Shown here: positions 33,218-44,055 of the stretch, piece after piece
Layout of the letters: every line of letters begins with the position of its first letter
Position numbering within the stretch: the first letter of the stretch is position 1
Source: Locusta migratoria
Taxonomy: Eukaryota > Arthropoda > Insecta > Orthoptera > Acrididae
NCBI GenBank assembly: GCA_026315105.1
Contig: CM048744.1
Span: 839,800,094-839,864,093 of the forward strand
Direction: 5' to 3'
DNA length: 64,000 nucleotides
The notes under the pieces: generated by a model
The model's database searches: none
Told to the model about the DNA's origin: nothing
Seen by the model: only the letters and a program-made list of their open reading frames with translations
Program-made: the position numbers and the translations under genes

Positions 33218-34535
33218 TCTATATCTATAAATTTGAATGTCTGTTCGGTGTACATTTATCACGTCTGAACCACAAGACGTAAAGAGCTAAAAAAATTTAC
33301 AGTTACTAATGTCTACCCGGGGAAGGCTTTAGGCCCGGTTTTATGGCGATCGGTTAGCTATTTATCTGTATATATTAATATGAATGTCTGTTCGGAGTAC
33401 GCTTATCACGTCCGAACGACAAGACGCAGAGACTTAAATATTTGTACAGTTACTAATTTATACCTGAGGCAGGTTTTAGGAACGATTTATAGCGATCTGA
33501 TAGATATTTAGTAATTTGAAGAATATAACGCGAAATGCGGAACAATAATTACTGTTTGAAAATTATATTTACTCTTTGAAAAAGGTTTTATTGGTTGCAT
33601 TGTTGCTTGCGGGTTGATAATGATAAAACGGTGGATTGTATTTGGATGGAAAGTTATCGGTGTATATAAAATTCTACGTGTGCGTGTCTTAATATTTCGC
33701 TCTGCAACGAAAACTACAGAACGCAAACGAATGCTCTCTGTGTAATTGTTGTCCGAAGTCTCCCGTAGTACACCATAGCAGTTCCATGCCGATAGCTACA
33801 AGGGGGTGGAAAATATGGTTGTTGATAGTCGTCAAATTGTAAAAAAATTCGGACTGAAGGCCAGCGATGACGTTTGCGACTCTATAGCAAAGAGGTTACA
33901 TACAGCGAATCGTGATGCCACAGAACATATCTTTGGTCTCTGCGTGCTACAATGTCTTCAGCTCTTTCTCTGTAAGGATAAGCATACGAATAAGGAAATA
34001 CAAGAATAAATAAATAAAACAGTAAAAAAGTAATTTATTTTAATACATTTCTTTTAAAAAACTCGATTTGACATTTCGCGCATTACATCAAGTGACATTA
34101 TTACAATCATTAAACGTCGGAGGAATCCATTTACAGCCCTCATGTTTTTCACATGGTCAATTATACGTCGCTTGCTCAAGGGTTGGCAACCAAAAAAATC
34201 TCTATATTTACGCTGCAAACAATACTACAAATAACTTAGTTTGCCAGAGTAGCCTATAATGAAATTAAAATGAATTTGGACATTACTCTCACGATACGTG
34301 TTGAGATTTTGCAACACAGGCTATAAGAAATAATGTATGTATTATTTATTGTAAATCATTAAGCACTTCACATAATTTTATTTTTTTATTTGAATGTTGA
34401 TTAAAAATGTTTGTTTCTAAAGAAGGTATTGTATTTTATTTCATCCTTCAAAACCAGTCTCATAGCACACTACTGAAAGATAGCTTATCTATCATAATCA
34501 AGCAACACGTGAGTGGAGTCGCGGGTTTAAGCTAG
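33218..34535 (+). mobile_element. Helitron, deleted, with helicase C-terminus
   Basis: The 5' part starts TCTATATCTATAAATTTG at 33218 and the 3' end is GTCGCGGGTTTAAGCTAG followed by T, the CTAG-T terminus known for Helitrons. A 140-bp 5' block (AATGTCTGTTCGG...) is repeated at 33217-33360 and 33371-33510. The 3' third encodes the end of a Pif1-type helicase. The RepHel nuclease and most helicase motifs are missing. A related copy lies on the opposite strand at 44829-45900. Confidence 0.75.
34068..34259 (+). pseudogene. Helitron helicase C-terminal fragment
   Basis: The frame reads QSLNVGGIHLQPSCFSHGQL and YVACSRVGNQKNLYIYAANN. CFSHGQLYVACSRVG is the terminal helicase motif of Helitron RepHel proteins (Pif1/RecD2 superfamily 1B), which unwind DNA during rolling-circle transposition. 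The upstream frame 33806-34009 shows no motif I or II that I can name. Only the last 60 residues or so of a protein normally over 1,000 residues remain. The copy ends about 275 bp before the Helitron 3' terminus. Confidence 0.8.
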
Positions 34536-34655
34536 TTGATTATAAATCAAAGTTTACATGCGCACTTATGTTCTTCTTTACTTTACAAGAGATTAAATCG
34601 ATATTCAAGATAAAGTAAATGAAGTCTATTTAGTGAGCTATATACTCATCTCCAT
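34536..34655. other. Short unassigned spacer
   Basis: AT-rich spacer between the Helitron terminus and the Tc1-like element. Confidence 0.5.
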
Positions 34656-35724
34656 TACTGGCGATTAAAATTGCTGTGCCAAGAAGAAATGCAGATGATA
34701 AACGGGTATTCATTGCACACATATATTATACTAGAACTGACATGTGATTACATTTTTCACGCAATTTGAATGCATAGATCCTGAGAAATCAGTACCCAGA
34801 ACAACCACCTCTGGCCGTAATAACGGCCTTGATACGCCTGGGCATTGAGTCAAACAGAGCTTGGATGGCGTGTACAGGTACTGATGCCCATGCAGCTTCA
34901 TCACGATACCACATTTCCTGAAGAGTAGTGACTGACGTATTGTGACGAGCCAGTTGCTCGGCCACCCTTGACCAGACGTTTTCTATTGGCGAGAGATATG
35001 GAGAATGTGTTGGCCAGGGCAGCAGTCCAACATTTTCCGTTTCCAGAAAGCGTAGAGCCACGGGTCGTAATGCATCTGAAATGTAACGACCACTGTTCAA
35101 AGAGGTAACCAATGGCACCCCATACCATTACGCCAGGTGATACGCCAGTACGGCGATGACGTACAATGTGCGTACACCGCGATATCGCAAAACACGGATG
35201 CGACCATCATGATGCTGTAAACAGAATCTTGATTTATCCGAGAAAATGACGTTTTGCCATTCGTGCACCCAGGTTCGTCGTTGCGTACAGCATCGCAGGC
35301 GGTCCTGTCTGTGATGGAGCGTCAAGGGTAACCGCAGTCATGGTCTCCGAGGTGATAGTCGATACTGCTGCAGACTTCGTCGAACTGTTCGTGCAGACGA
35401 TACGATAAACCGCAATCGCAATAGGCTACAATCCGACCTTTATCAGTATCGGAAACGTGATGGTACGCATTTTTCCCCCTTACACAAGCCATCACAACAA
35501 CGTTTCACCAGGCAACGCCGGTCAACTGCTATTTTTGTATTAGAAATCGGTTGCAAACTTTCCTCATGTCAGCACTTTGTAGGTGTCGTGACCGGCTTCA
35601 ACCTTATGTGAATTCTCTTGAAAGCTAATAATTTGCATATCACAGCATCTTCTTCTTACGGTTAAATTTCCCGTCTGTATCACGCCATCTTCGTTGTGTA
35701 GCAATTTTAATGTCCAGGACTGTA
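34656..35724 (-). mobile_element. Tc1-like element
   Basis: Inverted ends share GATTAAAATTGCT (left) and AGCAATTTTAATG (right); right terminus CCAGGACTG next to TA. The left terminus is a few bases shorter. A minus-strand transposase pseudogene fills the element. No foreign insertion is seen inside it. Confidence 0.85.
34789..35492 (-). pseudogene. Tc1-like transposase, internally deleted
   Basis: A start at 35492 gives MACVRGKNAYHHVSDTDKGR, the helix-turn-helix N-terminus. Frame breaks follow. The frame 35128-35325 holds TWVHEWQNVIFSDKSRFCLQ, where the first catalytic Asp (FSD) is kept. The frame 34789-35118 reads NSGRYISDALRPVALRFLET and then LLPWPTHSPYLSPIENVWSR, the third catalytic position as DDE-type Glu (IEN). 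The expected QDNARPH segment with the second Asp is absent, because the coding sequence jumps from VALRF straight to LETEN. The C-terminus ITARGGCSGY is complete. This copy cannot be catalytic. Confidence 0.88.
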
Positions 35725-35744
35725 TTTTTGACAAGCTATTCTAT

Positions 35745-35812
35745 AGTTTAGGTTCCTACCAATGGACAGGCGTCAATGTTTACCAGAGACTTGGGTACTG
35801 TCGTAGGACCGT
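35745..35812 (+). mobile_element. Host LINE, segment 1
   Basis: Start of an older LINE reverse-transcriptase stretch: GTCGTAGGACCGTTGTTATT encodes VVGPLLF just before the SINE insertion. The remaining segments are at 36003-36152, 39016-39622 and 39846-39930. Confidence 0.65.
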
Positions 35813-35823
35813 TGTTATTTTCT

Positions 35824-35991
35824 AAAAAAAAATGTTCAAATGTTTGTATAGTCTATGGGACTTAACTACGGGGTCATCACTCCCTAAACTTACAAACTAC
35901 TTATGAACTACTTACGAACTAGGACGGCACAAATATCCATGCCCGAGGGGGGATTCGAATCCCCGACCGTAGTGGCCGTGCAGACCGTGAC
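35824..35991 (-). mobile_element. SINE type S1, head-truncated
   Basis: Minus-strand S1 with B box GGATTCGAATCC; the first 30 or so bases of the tRNA-like head are missing. Perfect target duplication tgttattttct (35813-35823, 35992-36002). Inserted within the LINE palm motif region. Confidence 0.9.
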
Positions 35992-36002
35992 TGTTATTTT
36001 CT

Positions 36003-36152
36003 ATTTACATAAATGATCCGACGGACAGATTAATTTGCAATGCGCGTGTGTTTGCTGATGATGCTGTTGTGTACAAGAGGGTGTCATCATTGAACGACTG
36101 TAGTAGGATGCAGGATGACTTGGAGCAAATTTCTAGGTGGTGTGAGGAATGG
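36003..36152 (+). mobile_element. Host LINE, segment 2 (motif C)
   Basis: Continues the interrupted frame: YINDPTDRLICNARVFADDA with the FADD catalytic motif, then SSLNDCSRMQDDLEQISRWC. It ends at gaggaatgg, the left target duplication of the RTE insertion. Confidence 0.75.
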
Positions 36153-39006
36153 TTGTTGTTGTTGTTTTTGTGGTCTTCATTCCGCAGACTGGTTTGCTGC
36201 AGCTCTCCACGCTGCCCTGTCCTGGACATGTCTCTTCATTTGAGAATACGTTCGACAACCTACATCCTTTTGAATCTGCTAACTGTATTTCTCCCTCGGT
36301 CTCCCTCTACGATTTTTACCCCACACACTTCCATCTAATACTAAGTTGACGATTCCTTGATGTCTCAGAATATGTCCCACCAATCTATCCCTTCTCTTAG
36401 GATATGCCAGAAACGACTTTTCTCCCCAATTCGGTTAAGCACCTCCTCATTTCTTACGTGAACTACCCGTCTAATTTTCATCATTTTTCTATAGCACCAC
36501 ATTTCGAAAGCTTCTATTATCTTTTTGTTGAACTCCTTATCGTCCACGTTTCACTCCAATACAATGCTTCACTCCAAATGTTTTCAGAAAGGATTTCCTA
36601 ACATTTAATATTGGATGTTAACAAGTTTCGCTTCTTTAAAAACGCTTTTCTTCCCATAGCCATTCTGAATTTTTTATCTCCTTTACTTCGGCCATCAGAA
36701 GTTATCTAGCTACCCAAATAACAAAACCCATCTAGTACTTTTATTGTCTCATTACCTAATCTAATTTCTTGAGCATTACCTTATTTTTTGTCATTACATT
36801 CCATTACCTACGTTTCACTCTTGTTAATGTTCATCTTATATCTTCCTTTCAAGACACTGTCCATTCCATTCAAATGCTCTTCCAGATCCTTTGCAGTCTC
36901 TGACAATTACTATGTCATCGCAAACCGCAAACATTTTATTTCTTTTCCCTGAACTTTAATTCCATCTACATATTTCTCCTTCCATTCCTTCACTGCTTTC
37001 TCATTGTACAGATCGAACAACATTGGGGATAAGCTACAACCCTTGTCTTATTTCCTTCCCAACATGTGTCCCTTTCTTGCCCTTCGACTCTGATAACCGC
37101 TGTCTGGTTTTTGTATAGGTTGAATATAACTCTTCGCTCCCTATATTTTACCCCTGCTCCTTCAGAATTTGAAAGAGTGTATTCCATTCGATATTGTCAA
37201 AAGCTTTCTCCAAATCTACAAACCCCAAAACTGTAGGTTTGCCCTTCCTTAGCCCATCTTCTAAGATAAGTCGTAATGTAAGTATTGCCTCTCGGGTTCC
37301 TATATTTCTCCTAAATCCGAACTGATCTTCCCCGAGGTTGGATTCTACAAGTTTTTCCATTCGTCTGTAAATAATTCGTGTAAGTTAATTGCAACCATGA
37401 TTTATTAAACTGATAGTTCTGTAATTTTCACACTTCTCTGCGCTTGCTTTCTTTGGATTAACTAACGATGTCAGCAGTTCAGACGGATTACCATCTACTC
37501 CAGGGGCCTCAAATCCTTCAGCGCTCTGTCAAATTCTTCTCGCAGTATCAAATCACCTATCTCATCTTTCCCCACTTCGTCTTCCATTTCTAGAATACTG
37601 CATCCAAATTTATTTCTTTTGTATAGGCCCTCTATATATTCCTCCCACAGTTCAGCTTTCCCGTCTTTGCTTAGTACTGGTTTCCCGTCTGAGTTTTCGA
37701 TATTCATATAGCTGCTTTTCTTGTCTCTAAACAGCTCTTTTATTTTCCAGTAAGCAGTATCTATCTTTCCCCTAGTTAAACATTTATCTACCGCTCTGCA
37801 CTTGTCCTCTAGCCCCTCCTGCTTAGCCAGTCTGCACTTCCTGTCAATCTCATTTTTCAGACGTTTGTGCTCCCTTTTTCCTGCTTCACTTACTGAATTT
37901 TTATATTTTCTCCTCTCATCAATAAAGTTCAGTATATCGTTTGTTATTCAGGGATTTCTATTAGGCCTTGTTCTTCTGCCTATATGATCCTCTGCTGCCT
38001 TCACTACACTATCTCTCAAAGATACCCATTCTTCTTCTACTCTATTACTTTTCCCCGTTTCAGCCAATCCCTGCCTAATGCTCCCTCTGAAACTCCCAAT
38101 CACCTCTGGTTCCTTCAATTTGTCCAGGTTCCATCTCCTAACTTTTCTACCTTTCTGCAGTCTCTTTAAGTTTTAATCTGCAATTCGTAACCAATAAGTT
38201 ATGGTCAGAGTCTACATCTGCCCCTGGGTATGTCTTACAGTTTAAAACCTGGTTTCTAAATCCATTCCTCACCACTATAAAGTCTATCTGGTATCTTCCA
38301 GTGTCTCCTGGTCTCTTCCACGTATACAGCCTTCTTTCATGATGTTTGAACCAAGTGTTGGTGATCATTAAATTGTGCTCTGCGCAAAATGCCACCAAAC
38401 GATCTCCTCGTTCATTTCTTTTTCCCAGCCCATACTTTCCTACTACATTTCCTTCTCTTCCCTTTTCTGCTACCGAATTCCAGTCTCCCATCACAATTAA
38501 GTTTTCCTCTCCCTTAATTGTCTGAATAATTTCCTTTAGCTCCTCATACATTTCTTCAATCTCCTCATCATCTGCAGAGCTAGTTGGCATATAAACATGT
38601 ACTAGTGCTGTCGGTGTGGGCTCCGTATCTATCTTGACAATGATAATGCGATCACTGTGCTGCTCATAGTAGTTTACCCACAATACTATTTTCTTATTCA
38701 TTAGCAGACCTACTCCTGTGATACCCCCAACTGATTTGGTATTTATAACCCTGTACTCGCCTGACCAGAAATCCTGTTCATCCTGCCACCGAACTTCGCT
38801 AATTCCTATCATATCTAACTATAACCTCTCCATCTCTCTTTTCAAATTTTTTTAACTTGCCTACGCGATTAAGAGTTAGAACATTCCTTGCTCCAACCCG
38901 TAGAATGCCTGTATTGTTTTTATCGATGACGACATCCTCCTGAGTAGTCTCCGTCCGGACATCCGAATGGGGGACTATTTTACCTCCGGAATATTTTACC
39001 CAAGAA
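36153..39006 (-). mobile_element. RTE-like LINE copy B, nearly full-length
   Basis: Minus-strand copy inserted in an older LINE, flanked by a 9-bp duplication gaggaatgg (36144-36152, 39007-39015). The 3' tail is GTT repeats at 36153-36165. Endonuclease sequence is readable at 38147-38812 (SEVRWQDEQDFWSGEYRVIN, NLIVMGDWNSV, DSDHNLL). RT blocks lie at 37148-37360 (LVESNLGEDQFGFRRNIGTR, DLEKAFDNIEWNTL) and 36990-37187. The 5' 320 bp or so are missing relative to the copy at 46563. Several indels break the frame and the FADD region is damaged (near 36900). Confidence 0.92.
38147..38812 (-). pseudogene. RTE apurinic-type endonuclease domain
   Basis: A 221-residue open frame covers most of the exonuclease-endonuclease-phosphatase fold: IGISEVRW (catalytic Glu), VHVYMPTSSADDE, MGDWNSVAEKGREG (Asp and Asn), NTWFKHHERRLYTW, YQIDFIVVRN (Asp) and the terminal SDHNLLV with catalytic Asp-His. 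This nuclease nicks target DNA to prime reverse transcription. All catalytic motifs visible to me are intact, although the rest of the element is broken. The opening WNVR segment lies in another frame upstream (around 38870). Confidence 0.85.
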
Positions 39007-39015
39007 GAGGAATGG

Positions 39016-39622
39016 TAACCAGTGCTAAATGTAGAATAAATGTAAGGTGATGCAGATGAGTAGGATAAACAAATCCCGTAATGTTCGAATACAGCATTAG
39101 TAGTGAGCTACTTGACTGAATCGCGTCCAATAAATATCTAGGCGTAACGCTACACTGCGATATGAAATGGAACGAACACGTAGGGACAGTCGTGGGGAAG
39201 GCGAATGGTGGAGTTCGCTTTATTGGCAGCATTTGGGGAAGGTGTGATTCGACTGTGAAGAAGACCGCATATAAAACGCTTGTACGACCTCGTCTTAAAT
39301 ATTGCACTAGTGTTTTGGATCACCACCAGATCGGTTTAAATGAGGATATAAAGGCAGTTCATAGCCGGGGTGTGAGGTTTGTAACTGGTAGATTCGATCA
39401 ATGCGCGAGTGTTAGCGAAATGGGAGTCGCTGGAGAGGAGGCGACGTTCTTTTCGAGAAGCACTGTTTAAGAAATTTAGAGGGTCGGAATTTGAGGCGGA
39501 CTGCAGAACGATTCTACTGCAGCCAACCTACATTTAGAGTAAAGATTACAAAGATGAGACCAGAGAGATTAGGACTCATACGGATTCATAAAAGTTTTCC
39601 TTTTTCCCTTGTTGTATGTGGA
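39016..39622 (+). mobile_element. Host LINE, segment 3 (thumb)
   Basis: Resumes the older LINE after the RTE insertion. The frame 39162-39470 reads KWNEHVGTVVGKANGGVRFI, KTAYKTLVRPRLKYCTSVLD and DIKAVHSRGVRFVTG, the thumb and C-terminal region of a CR1/Jockey-group reverse transcriptase. Two frame shifts follow before the SINE. Confidence 0.75.
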
Positions 39623-39635
39623 AGCCGATCAGGAA

Positions 39636-39832
39636 TGTTCAAATGTTTGTTAAGCTTAAGGAACTTAACTGCGGGGTCATCAGTCCCTAAACTTATAAAC
39701 TACTTATGAACTAGCTTATACTAAAGACAACAGAAACATCCATGCCCGAGGGGGCATTCGAACCCCCTACCGTAGCGGCCGTGCGGACTGTGACTGGCGC
39801 GCCGCAGACCGCTCGGCCACTGCGGCCGGCGG
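39636..39832 (-). mobile_element. SINE type S4
   Basis: Minus-strand S4 with B box GCATTCGAACCCC and head CTCGGCCACTGCGGCCGGC. Flanks agccgatcaggaa (39623-39635) and agtcgatcaggaa (39833-39845) form a 13-bp target duplication with one mismatch. Inserted near the 3' end of the older LINE. Confidence 0.92.
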
Positions 39833-39845
39833 AGTCGATCAGGAA

Positions 39846-39930
39846 AGCAAGTGACTAGGAGTACTACAGAGTACCCTCCACCACGCACCTGCGAGTGGAT
39901 TGCGGAGTATGTTTGTAGTAACATCCTGTT
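39846..39930 (+). mobile_element. Host LINE, segment 4 (3' end)
   Basis: Short 3' untranslated remainder, CACGCACCTGCGAGTGGATT and GCGGAGTATG, ending just before the mariner element. Confidence 0.55.
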
Positions 39931-39939
39931 CGGAGTATA

Positions 39940-40887
39940 CAAGGTGTTACAAAAAGGTACGACCAAATTTTCAGAAAACATTCCTCACACACAAAGAAAG
40001 AAAATATGTTATGTGGACATGTGTCGGGAAACGCTTAATTTCCATGTTAGAGCTCATTTTATTACTTCTCTTCAAATCACATTAATCATGGAATGGAAAC
40101 ACACATTAACAGAACGTACCAGCGTGACTTCAAACACTTTGTTACAGGAAATGTTCATAATGTCCTCCGTTAGCGAGGATACATGCATCCACCCCTCCGT
40201 CGCATGGAATCCCTGATGCGACGATGCAGCCCTGGAGAAGGGCGTATTGTATCACAGCCGTCCACAATACGAGCACGAAGAGTGTCTACATTTGGTACCG
40301 AGGTTGCGTAAACAAGAGCTTTCAAATGCCCCCATAAATGAAAGTCAAGATGGTTGAGGTCAGGAGAGCGTGGAGGCCATGGAATTGTTGCGCCTCTACC
40401 AGTCCATCGGTCACCGAATCTGTTGTTGAGAAGCGTACGAACACGTCGACTGAAATGTGCAGGAGCATCATCGTGCATGAACCACATATTGTGTCGTACT
40501 TGTAAAGGCACATATTCTAGCAGCATAGGTAGAGTATCCCGTATGAAATCATCATAACGTGCTCCAGTGAGCGTAGGTGGAAGAACATGAGGCCCAATCA
40601 AGACATCACCAACAATTCCTACCCAAACGTTCACAGAAAATCGCTGTTGATGGCGTGATTGCACAATTGCGTGCGGATTCTCGTAAGCCCACGCATGCTG
40701 ATTGTGAAAATTTACAATCTGATGTTGAAATGAAGCCTCATCCGTAAATATAACATTTAAAGAGAAATACTAAAATGAGCTCTAACGCGGAAATTAAGCG
40801 TTTCCGGAGACATGCCCACATGATTTCTTTCTTTGTGTGTGAGGAATGTTTCGTGAAAGTTTGGCCGTACGTTTTTGTAACACCCTG
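39940..40887 (-). mobile_element. Mariner-type element, internally deleted
   Basis: About 120-bp inverted arms at both ends share CATTCCTCACACACAAAGAA and AACGCTTAATTTCC. Termini CAAGGTGTTAC and GTAACACCCTG each abut TA. The right arm joins almost directly to the first catalytic motif, so the DNA-binding N-terminus is deleted. Confidence 0.9.
40170..40749 (-). pseudogene. Mariner-type transposase catalytic domain
   Basis: The minus-strand frame begins inside the catalytic core: FTDEASFQHQIVNFHNQHAW (first Asp), then VQSRHQQRFSVNVWVGIVGD, NMWFMHDDAPAHFSRRVRTL (second Asp) and WPPRSPDLNHLDFHLWGHLK (third Asp, about 35 residues on). The C-terminus GGCMYPR precedes the left arm. The whole catalytic core is open, but no N-terminal helix-turn-helix exists and the start is lost in the inverted arm. 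Such a copy could not bind its own ends. Confidence 0.9.
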
Positions 40888-41610
40888 TATATCATGTATT
40901 TTGGCAAATTACTAAATAGTATATTTTTCTTCACCCTGGTGACAGTTATATAGGTGGTGAGCAACAGGAAGTTACGCGTCTGGGGATTGTCCTTTGGGTG
41001 TTCGACTGCCTGTGACGAGCAGTTCCACTGATAGCTGACACTCATGTCCAGTGCTGCCAACATCACACATTCAAATCTTTTACTACCTTCTTTACTTTGT
41101 GCTTACGGGGATAGAAAGCGGGAAATACATGTTACTACCTTACCCAAAGGAACAGTGAATGAATTAACTACAAGGCATAAAACGTCGTGTAAGTGACTTA
41201 CCCCTCGCTCGATGCCTGGGGTCTTTTTACACCCCAAGGCTCATTTAATATAAATAAACAGTTTTAATGTGGATGTAGACAACTAATCCTTCAGGTATGC
41301 TATCCGCGGACTTTTTATTATAACTGGGTAAAATATTTATAGTTATATCTCATTTTGCAGTACAACAGTTTGAAATTTCTGCAGTGGGGTCAGAAAATAC
41401 TACAGTTATACAATAAATGATTTTCAGTGTCATATATAAGTTTTGATACGAAAATAAATCTTGGCAATAATGTACTTTATACACCAATATTCATTTGCAC
41501 ATTGTTGTAAACAATGAATAGCAAATACAATTAAGTGCACTTTTACGACAAATTCACAGTTTGGAATTGAGCTTTGTGCAAAGAAGACATGGCATTGTAG
41601 TTTATTCGTA
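40888..41610. other. Unassigned stretch, possible piggyBac 5' region
   Basis: 41216-41243 has TGGGGTCTTTTTACACCCC, an imperfect hairpin that resembles subterminal motifs of piggyBac-like elements from memory. No terminal repeat pair was located. Confidence 0.35.
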
Positions 41611-42084
41611 ATGCATGATGATACACGTTGTGCAAGGGGATACAGTCTCAAACAGGCTTTGGCAGATTTACAGAAGACTGACAGTGATAACGAATCCATT
41701 TTTGGAAACGAGGATGATTGTGATTCTGATGCAGATATGATAGAGAAAGAGTACAGGTCGGAGATGGAAGTGGACGTGTGTAACTGTGAAGAAGATGATA
41801 ATGGCATTCAGGTAAGCAGTACATCTACTTTTGTGTATATAAGTTGACAGATAACATATAACACTGTACCACCTGATATGCGTAAGCAGGTTTCAAGGGA
41901 TGTAATACATGAAACTGAGCATATTCCACGTCACCTTAGACCACAATTACAGACAAGGGCAGACTGTTTCAGACTTTTTATCACCAATCACGTGCAGAGT
42001 ATAATAGTAATGCATACCAATAATCATGCAAAAGATAATAATATTATGCACCCAACTTTTGAACGCTGGATTGAACTGGATTGA
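41611..42084 (+). pseudogene. piggyBac-like transposase N-terminus
   Basis: One reading frame with a single stop at 41845. The first part is strongly acidic (DSDNESIFGNEDDCDSDADM), as in piggyBac N-termini. The second reads RPQLQTRADCFRLFITNHVQ and IIVMHTNNHA, which fits the conserved piggyBac segment where a helix is followed by hydrophobic FxLFxTNxxxxxIVxHTN. The stop lies in a 39-nt piece with GTAAGC and TTGACAG at its edges, so it might be a very short intron instead of a nonsense change. The catalytic DDD core is absent downstream. Confidence 0.65.
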
Positions 42085-42288
42085 TACTGAGAGCGAGTAG
42101 GAGTGTGTTTCTAATAAAATACCATGTAAATGATATCACACATAATACTAATAAATTACAGTATTAGTACGCACTATGTAGGTTATGCATATTTTGTATT
42201 AAAATTATTTTTGGAACCAAACAAACTAAACAAAACAAGTTTTCACATTTGAAACAAATGTAGTAAGTAATTACAACTTATATGTAAC
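42085..42288. other. Unassigned spacer
   Basis: AT-rich; nothing recognised. Confidence 0.45.
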
Positions 42289-42705
42289 TTGAAACATTCT
42301 GGCAGATTAAAATTGTGTGCCGGTACCGGGACTCGAACCTGGGACCTTTACCTATCGCGGGCAAGAACTCTACCGATTGAGCTATCTCGACACGACTCAC
42401 GATGCCGTCTCACAACTTTACTTTCGCCAGTACCTCGCCTCCTACTTTCAAAACTTCGCAGAAGCTCTCCTGCGAAACATGGAAGACTAGCATTCGTGGA
42501 ACAAAGGATATGGTGGAGACACGGCTTAGCCACAGCGTAAGGGATGTTTCCAGAATGAAACTTTTCGCTCTGCAGCGGAGTGTGCGCTGATATGAAACAT
42601 TCTGGCAAATGTCACAGGTTCAATTCCCGGTTCCAGCACAGAATTTTAATCTGCCAGAATGTTTCATATCAGCGCACACTCCGCTGCAGAGCGAAAAGTT
42701 TCATT
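42289..42705. mobile_element. tRNA-like repeat with terminal hairpin
   Basis: A minus-strand tRNA-like unit (42318-42392) has B box GGTTCGAGTCCCGG and A box TAGCTCAATCGGTAGAG, but the anticodon loop lacks U33 and the acceptor stem is poor. The right end is a strong hairpin: 42554-42609 and 42650-42705 are reverse complements (GCTCTGCAGCGGAGTGTGCG). GAAACATTCTGGCA occurs at both ends of the unit. It looks like a repeated, possibly tandem-inclined mobile unit. Confidence 0.65.
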
Positions 42706-43555
42706 GTATATGTAACTTATTTGTAACTTAATTATATGAAGAAATTGTGAAGTTGTAATATCAACTTTGTATATATATTTCTCAATAAATTATATTTTAT
42801 CTCCATAAAGTCGCTTGAAGCACTTTGTGGTCAAAGCAGACCCCAAGCATACAATACGTTTATCTAGAGCTGATACCATGCGAGGGTTACTTGGGAAGAC
42901 GGGAAATTCTTCTGTGATGAGTCACTTTTCAGAGTGACGAAAAGCAAGAAATTCAACCCAGTGTGAACAGCTGATGTTGGATAAAGCGGTAACAGTATGT
43001 AAATACTTGGCAGTAGCTCCGTTACTCTTGGACTAAGATTTACTGGGTCCCGCCGGACACGTGGAAGAATAAACTTGCAGGCCAGGGTTAGCGCGTTCTC
43101 TGGGCCCCGAGTTATAAAGTCGGAACTGCAGTCCCGGGGCCCTAAACTGCGCAGCCGTAAAAGACTTTAAAAACGTACGGAAACTTTTTACGCCGCAGCG
43201 AGCAGGGGCTCGCGAATTCAGTTCAGGAGAATTGTCCGAGCAGCTCGCGGACTTTACGCGGTCGCCGTAACTGTGACGTCATAAACCGAATGACCCGTCC
43301 CGACTCCACGGAGCGCCTCTATCTTAGCGTAAGCAGGCAAAACGAATTAGTTAATACCGTTACAGTTCTCAGGAAAGGCGTTATAAATTCCAGTTACGAG
43401 CTGCGGTAAACACTAGGCAGTGCTGTACGTAAAATAATATAAGTCTCTGGTTTCAGCAAACACAGTTCTTGCTTTCGGCCCACTTTAGGTTACGGTAGTA
43501 ACACTAAAAGTGGGCCTTTGCGATCGTCTTTTGACAGCTCGAAATTTAAATGAAA
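42706..43555. other. Unassigned, with Tc1 scrap and GC-rich block
   Basis: 42890-42970 in plus frame reads FFCDESLFRVTKSKKFNPV, resembling the first catalytic Asp region of Tc1-like transposases, too short to be sure. 43046-43345 is GC-rich with no frame of note and includes one TGACGTCA. Confidence 0.35.
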
Positions 43556-44055
43556 ATGACGACTTACCTATTCATCTTACACGAAAATTGAATAACCTGA
43601 TTTGTAGAGGAGAAAATTCTCTACAACTTTGCTCTCTTATGTTTTTTTTATATCTCGTAGCATTTCAAAGATATTTGCAAAAATAACGGCGATTTTGGGA
43701 TGTACGTCTGTCTGTCTGTATATCCGTCTGTCTGTCTGTCTGTCTGTCCATAACGTGTTCCCCGTTTTTAAGACGAAACGTTCAACCGATCAGCACCAAA
43801 TTTTACTGACATGATTGTAGGCTGCCAGAGACCAGAACTTCCCTTTTCCAAATTTTTCGGACAAACAATACGGTAGTAATACCTTAAAAAAGCCGTTTGT
43901 AATATAATTGTAATTGCAAACGAACCGTTCATCTGATACGAAAATTGAATAACCTAATTGGTAGAGGAGAAAATCTCTACAACTTAGCTCCCTTATGTTT
44001 TTTTCATATCTTGTATCGTTTGAGAGATATTTGCAAACATAACGGAGATTTGACA
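43556..44055 (+). repeat. Direct repeat pair with (CTGT)n between
   Basis: ACGAAAATTGAATAACCT begins both copies (about 43579-43700 and 43939-44055), which share GTAGAGGAGAAAAT and GATATTTGCAAA. Between them lies CTGT microsatellite at 43705-43749. The units could be subrepeats of an unclassified element. Confidence 0.75.

Noticed and set aside
42318..42392. Functional tRNA on the minus strand
   Set aside because: The A and B boxes match, but the anticodon loop lacks U33 and the acceptor stem does not close; it is part of a repeat.
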